From: Patellaria atrata CBS 101060
Lineage: Eukaryota; Ascomycota; Dothideomycetes; Patellariales; Patellariaceae
Length of the DNA: 64,000 bases
Assembly (NCBI GenBank): GCA_010093705.1
Contig: MU006089.1
Location: 686,904 to 750,903 of the forward strand
Direction of reading: 5' to 3'
Of this stretch, positions 62,284 to 64,000 are shown piece by piece; within the stretch, counting starts at the first letter, position 1, and every line of letters starts with the position of its first letter. The position numbers were made by a program, and so were the translations under genes. The notes beneath the pieces were generated by a model, which was not told the DNA's origin, did not search any database, and worked only from the letters and a program-made list of their open reading frames with translations.

Positions 62284-63951
62284 ATGGATTCAGACTCAGA
62301 CATTCCCCATGACGAGAACGTGCCAGACCAAGAATCCGAAGCTGACGAGCCAGAACCAGAAGTGAAGCCCAAGTCGGCGCTGAAAAAGCCTTCAACACCT
62401 GCTCCAGCGATCTCAAGACCGCCACTACCTGAACAACCCGATCCGAAAACGTTAGATGTATCGACACTAACCCCTCTCTCTCCCGAAATCATTTGCAGAC
62501 AAGCAACGATCAATATTGGTACAATAGGGCATGTCGCTCACGGGAAGTCAACAGTCGTCAAGGCGATATCCGGCGTGCAAACTGTTAGATTCAAGAACGA
62601 GCTGGAACGAAACATCACGATCAAGTTGGGTTACGCGAATGCTAAAATCTACAAGTGTGATAATCCGGAGTGTCCGCGACCAACATGCTATAGAAGTTTC
62701 AAGAGTGAGAAGGAGATAGATCCAGCATGTGAGCGGGACGGTTGTTTAGGAACTTATAGGCTGTTACGACATGTATCGTGAGTTACTAGGCCGGACTCAT
62801 TCTTCTTATACGGATACTAATTAGTACCGGAAAGATTCGTAGACTGTCCTGGTCACGATATTCTCATGAGTACCATGTTATCAGGCGCCGCTGTCATGGA
62901 TGCTGCTCTGCTGTTAATTGCCGGTAACGAAAGCTGTCCACAGCCTCAAACTTCCGAACATTTGGCCGCTATTGAGATCATGAAGCTGAATCACATCATT
63001 ATATTACAAAACAAGGTTGACTTGATGAGGGAAGAGGGCGCAGGTCAACACTACCAGTCAATCCTAAAGTTTATTCGAGGAACGGTAGCAGATGGATCTC
63101 CAATCATTCCCATATCTGCGCAGCTCAAATTCAACATTGATGCTATCAACGAATATTTAGTTACTAAGATACCTGTACCTCCCCGAGACTTTACCGCAGC
63201 ACCGCACATGATTGTTATTCGGTCTTTCGATGTCAATAAACCAGGCGCCGAGATTGAGGACTTGAAAGGAGGTGTTGCTGGTGGTAGTATCCTCAACGGT
63301 GTGCTTAAGCTTGGTGATGAGATCGAAATCAGACCCGGTATTGTCTCGAAAGACGAGCAAGGTCAGATCAAAGCGAAACCAATCTTCAGTCGAGTTGTAT
63401 CACTGTTCGCGGAACACAATGACCTAAAGTTTGCAGTACCTGGTGGCTTGATTGGTAGGCATCCTGACATCCTTCCCCTAGCTATAACTGACATGTACAG
63501 GCGTTGGTACCAGGGTCGATCCCACGTTATGTCGTGCCGATCGACTTGTCGGGTTTGTTCTTGGACTACGAGGCAAACTCCCCGCCATTTACACTGAACT
63601 GGAGGTTAATTACTTCCTGCTCCGCCGACTATTAGGTGTCAAGACAGCAGACGGCAAGCAAGCCAAGGTCGCAAAGCTAGCAAAGAACGAAGTTCTTATG
63701 GTTAATATTGGTAGCACTGCTACTGGAGCTAAAGTCATCGCAGTGAAGGCTGATGCTGCAAGATTGAGCTTGACAGGTCCGGCATGTACTGAGGTGGGCG
63801 AAAAGATTGCGCTCAGTAGGCGTATTGAGAAGCATTGGCGGTTGATCGGATGGTAAGCATGGTTTACTCCCTTTTGCGCGAGTGGGAAACTAATTATACT
63901 TACAGGGCAAACATTGTCGCTGGAACTACACTTGAGCCAACCGTGGATTGA
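62284..63951 (+). CDS. GCD11: Translation initiation factor eIF2, gamma subunit (GTPase)
   Basis: Four exons, 62284-62777, 62835-63454, 63501-63852 and 63906-63951, give 503 residues. After an acidic N-terminal tail, the GTPase core shows G1 as GHVAHGKST (Ala is normal in eIF2-gamma), the Cys knuckle [16 protein letters not shown] ... [10 protein letters not shown]3 DCPGHD, G4 NKVDLM and G5 in [10 protein letters not shown]. Two beta-barrel domains follow and the C terminus is [17 protein letters not shown]. It binds GTP and initiator Met-tRNA in the ternary complex that scans for start codons. All introns have standard ends; the first has a CTAAT branch. The start at [11 protein letters not shown] is chosen because relatives begin with a short acidic tail; an in-frame ATG 177 bases upstream (62107) encodes non-conserved sequence. 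The gene ends 49 bases before the window edge. Confidence 0.96.
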
Positions 63952-64000
63952 GCTCAGGGGGTGGGATGAGAAACGGGCATGAATGATGATTACCTTGAGA

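Noticed and set aside
1-64000. tRNA, 5S rRNA, CRISPR or prokaryotic-type systems
   Set aside because: Scanning by eye for B-box-like GGTTCRANTCC sequences, direct-repeat/spacer arrays and operon-like gene packing gave no candidate; a tRNAscan or Rfam search would be decisive.

Overview
The window looks like nuclear DNA of a filamentous ascomycete (Pezizomycotina; a leotiomycete such as the Sclerotinia/Botrytis relatives would fit, but the class is a guess). The reasons are short 45-200 nt introns with GTAAGT-type donors and CTRAY branch sites, fungal-only protein architectures, compact gene spacing, and decayed repeats whose disabling changes are mostly C-to-T or G-to-A. No tRNA, rRNA, CRISPR or prokaryote-like feature was found. 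Gene models were built by hand from splice signals and reading-frame continuity. Each multi-exon model given here sums to a whole number of codons.

Layout. 0-1 kb: the C-terminal end of a dead pogo-type DNA transposase. 1.5-13.2 kb: aquaporin (-), UBA/UAS/UBX protein (-), the proteasome adaptor ECM29 (+) and a small two-span membrane protein (-). 14.7-17.4 kb: a large proline- and alanine-rich protein with a ubiquitin-like domain (-), whose start codon appears to be split by an intron. 17.4-22.7 kb: about 5 kb without recognisable genes, ending in an 18-bp minisatellite just beyond the 3' end of STT4. 22.7-31.8 kb: phosphatidylinositol 4-kinase STT4 and condensin kleisin BRN1, both (-). 31.8-35.0 kb: a decayed patch with an unidentified coding relic and a broken protein-kinase gene.

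35.6-41.0 kb: a Na+/Ca2+ exchanger-type membrane protein (+) and a HAD hydrolase (-). 41.3-45.9 kb: a divergent pair of LaeA-like methyltransferase (-) and cytochrome P450 (+). 46.6-56 kb: PEX1 (-), a GMC oxidoreductase (-) and a PLP-dependent serine/threonine dehydratase (+). 56.3-64 kb: RAM2 (-), HIS1 (-), RPS28 (+) and GCD11 (+), the last ending just before the window edge.

Most genes are single-copy housekeeping functions in proteolysis, lipid signalling, chromosome condensation, peroxisome biogenesis, prenylation, histidine synthesis and translation. The accessory part is the methyltransferase/P450 pair, possibly with the GMC oxidoreductase and dehydratase beyond PEX1. No polyketide synthase, NRPS or terpene backbone enzyme is present, so a secondary-metabolite cluster is not established. 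The observations most worth following are the split start codon, the three NAGNAG splice acceptors (one switching between open frame and immediate stop), the minisatellite built on a TGTACA palindrome, and the decayed kinase locus.
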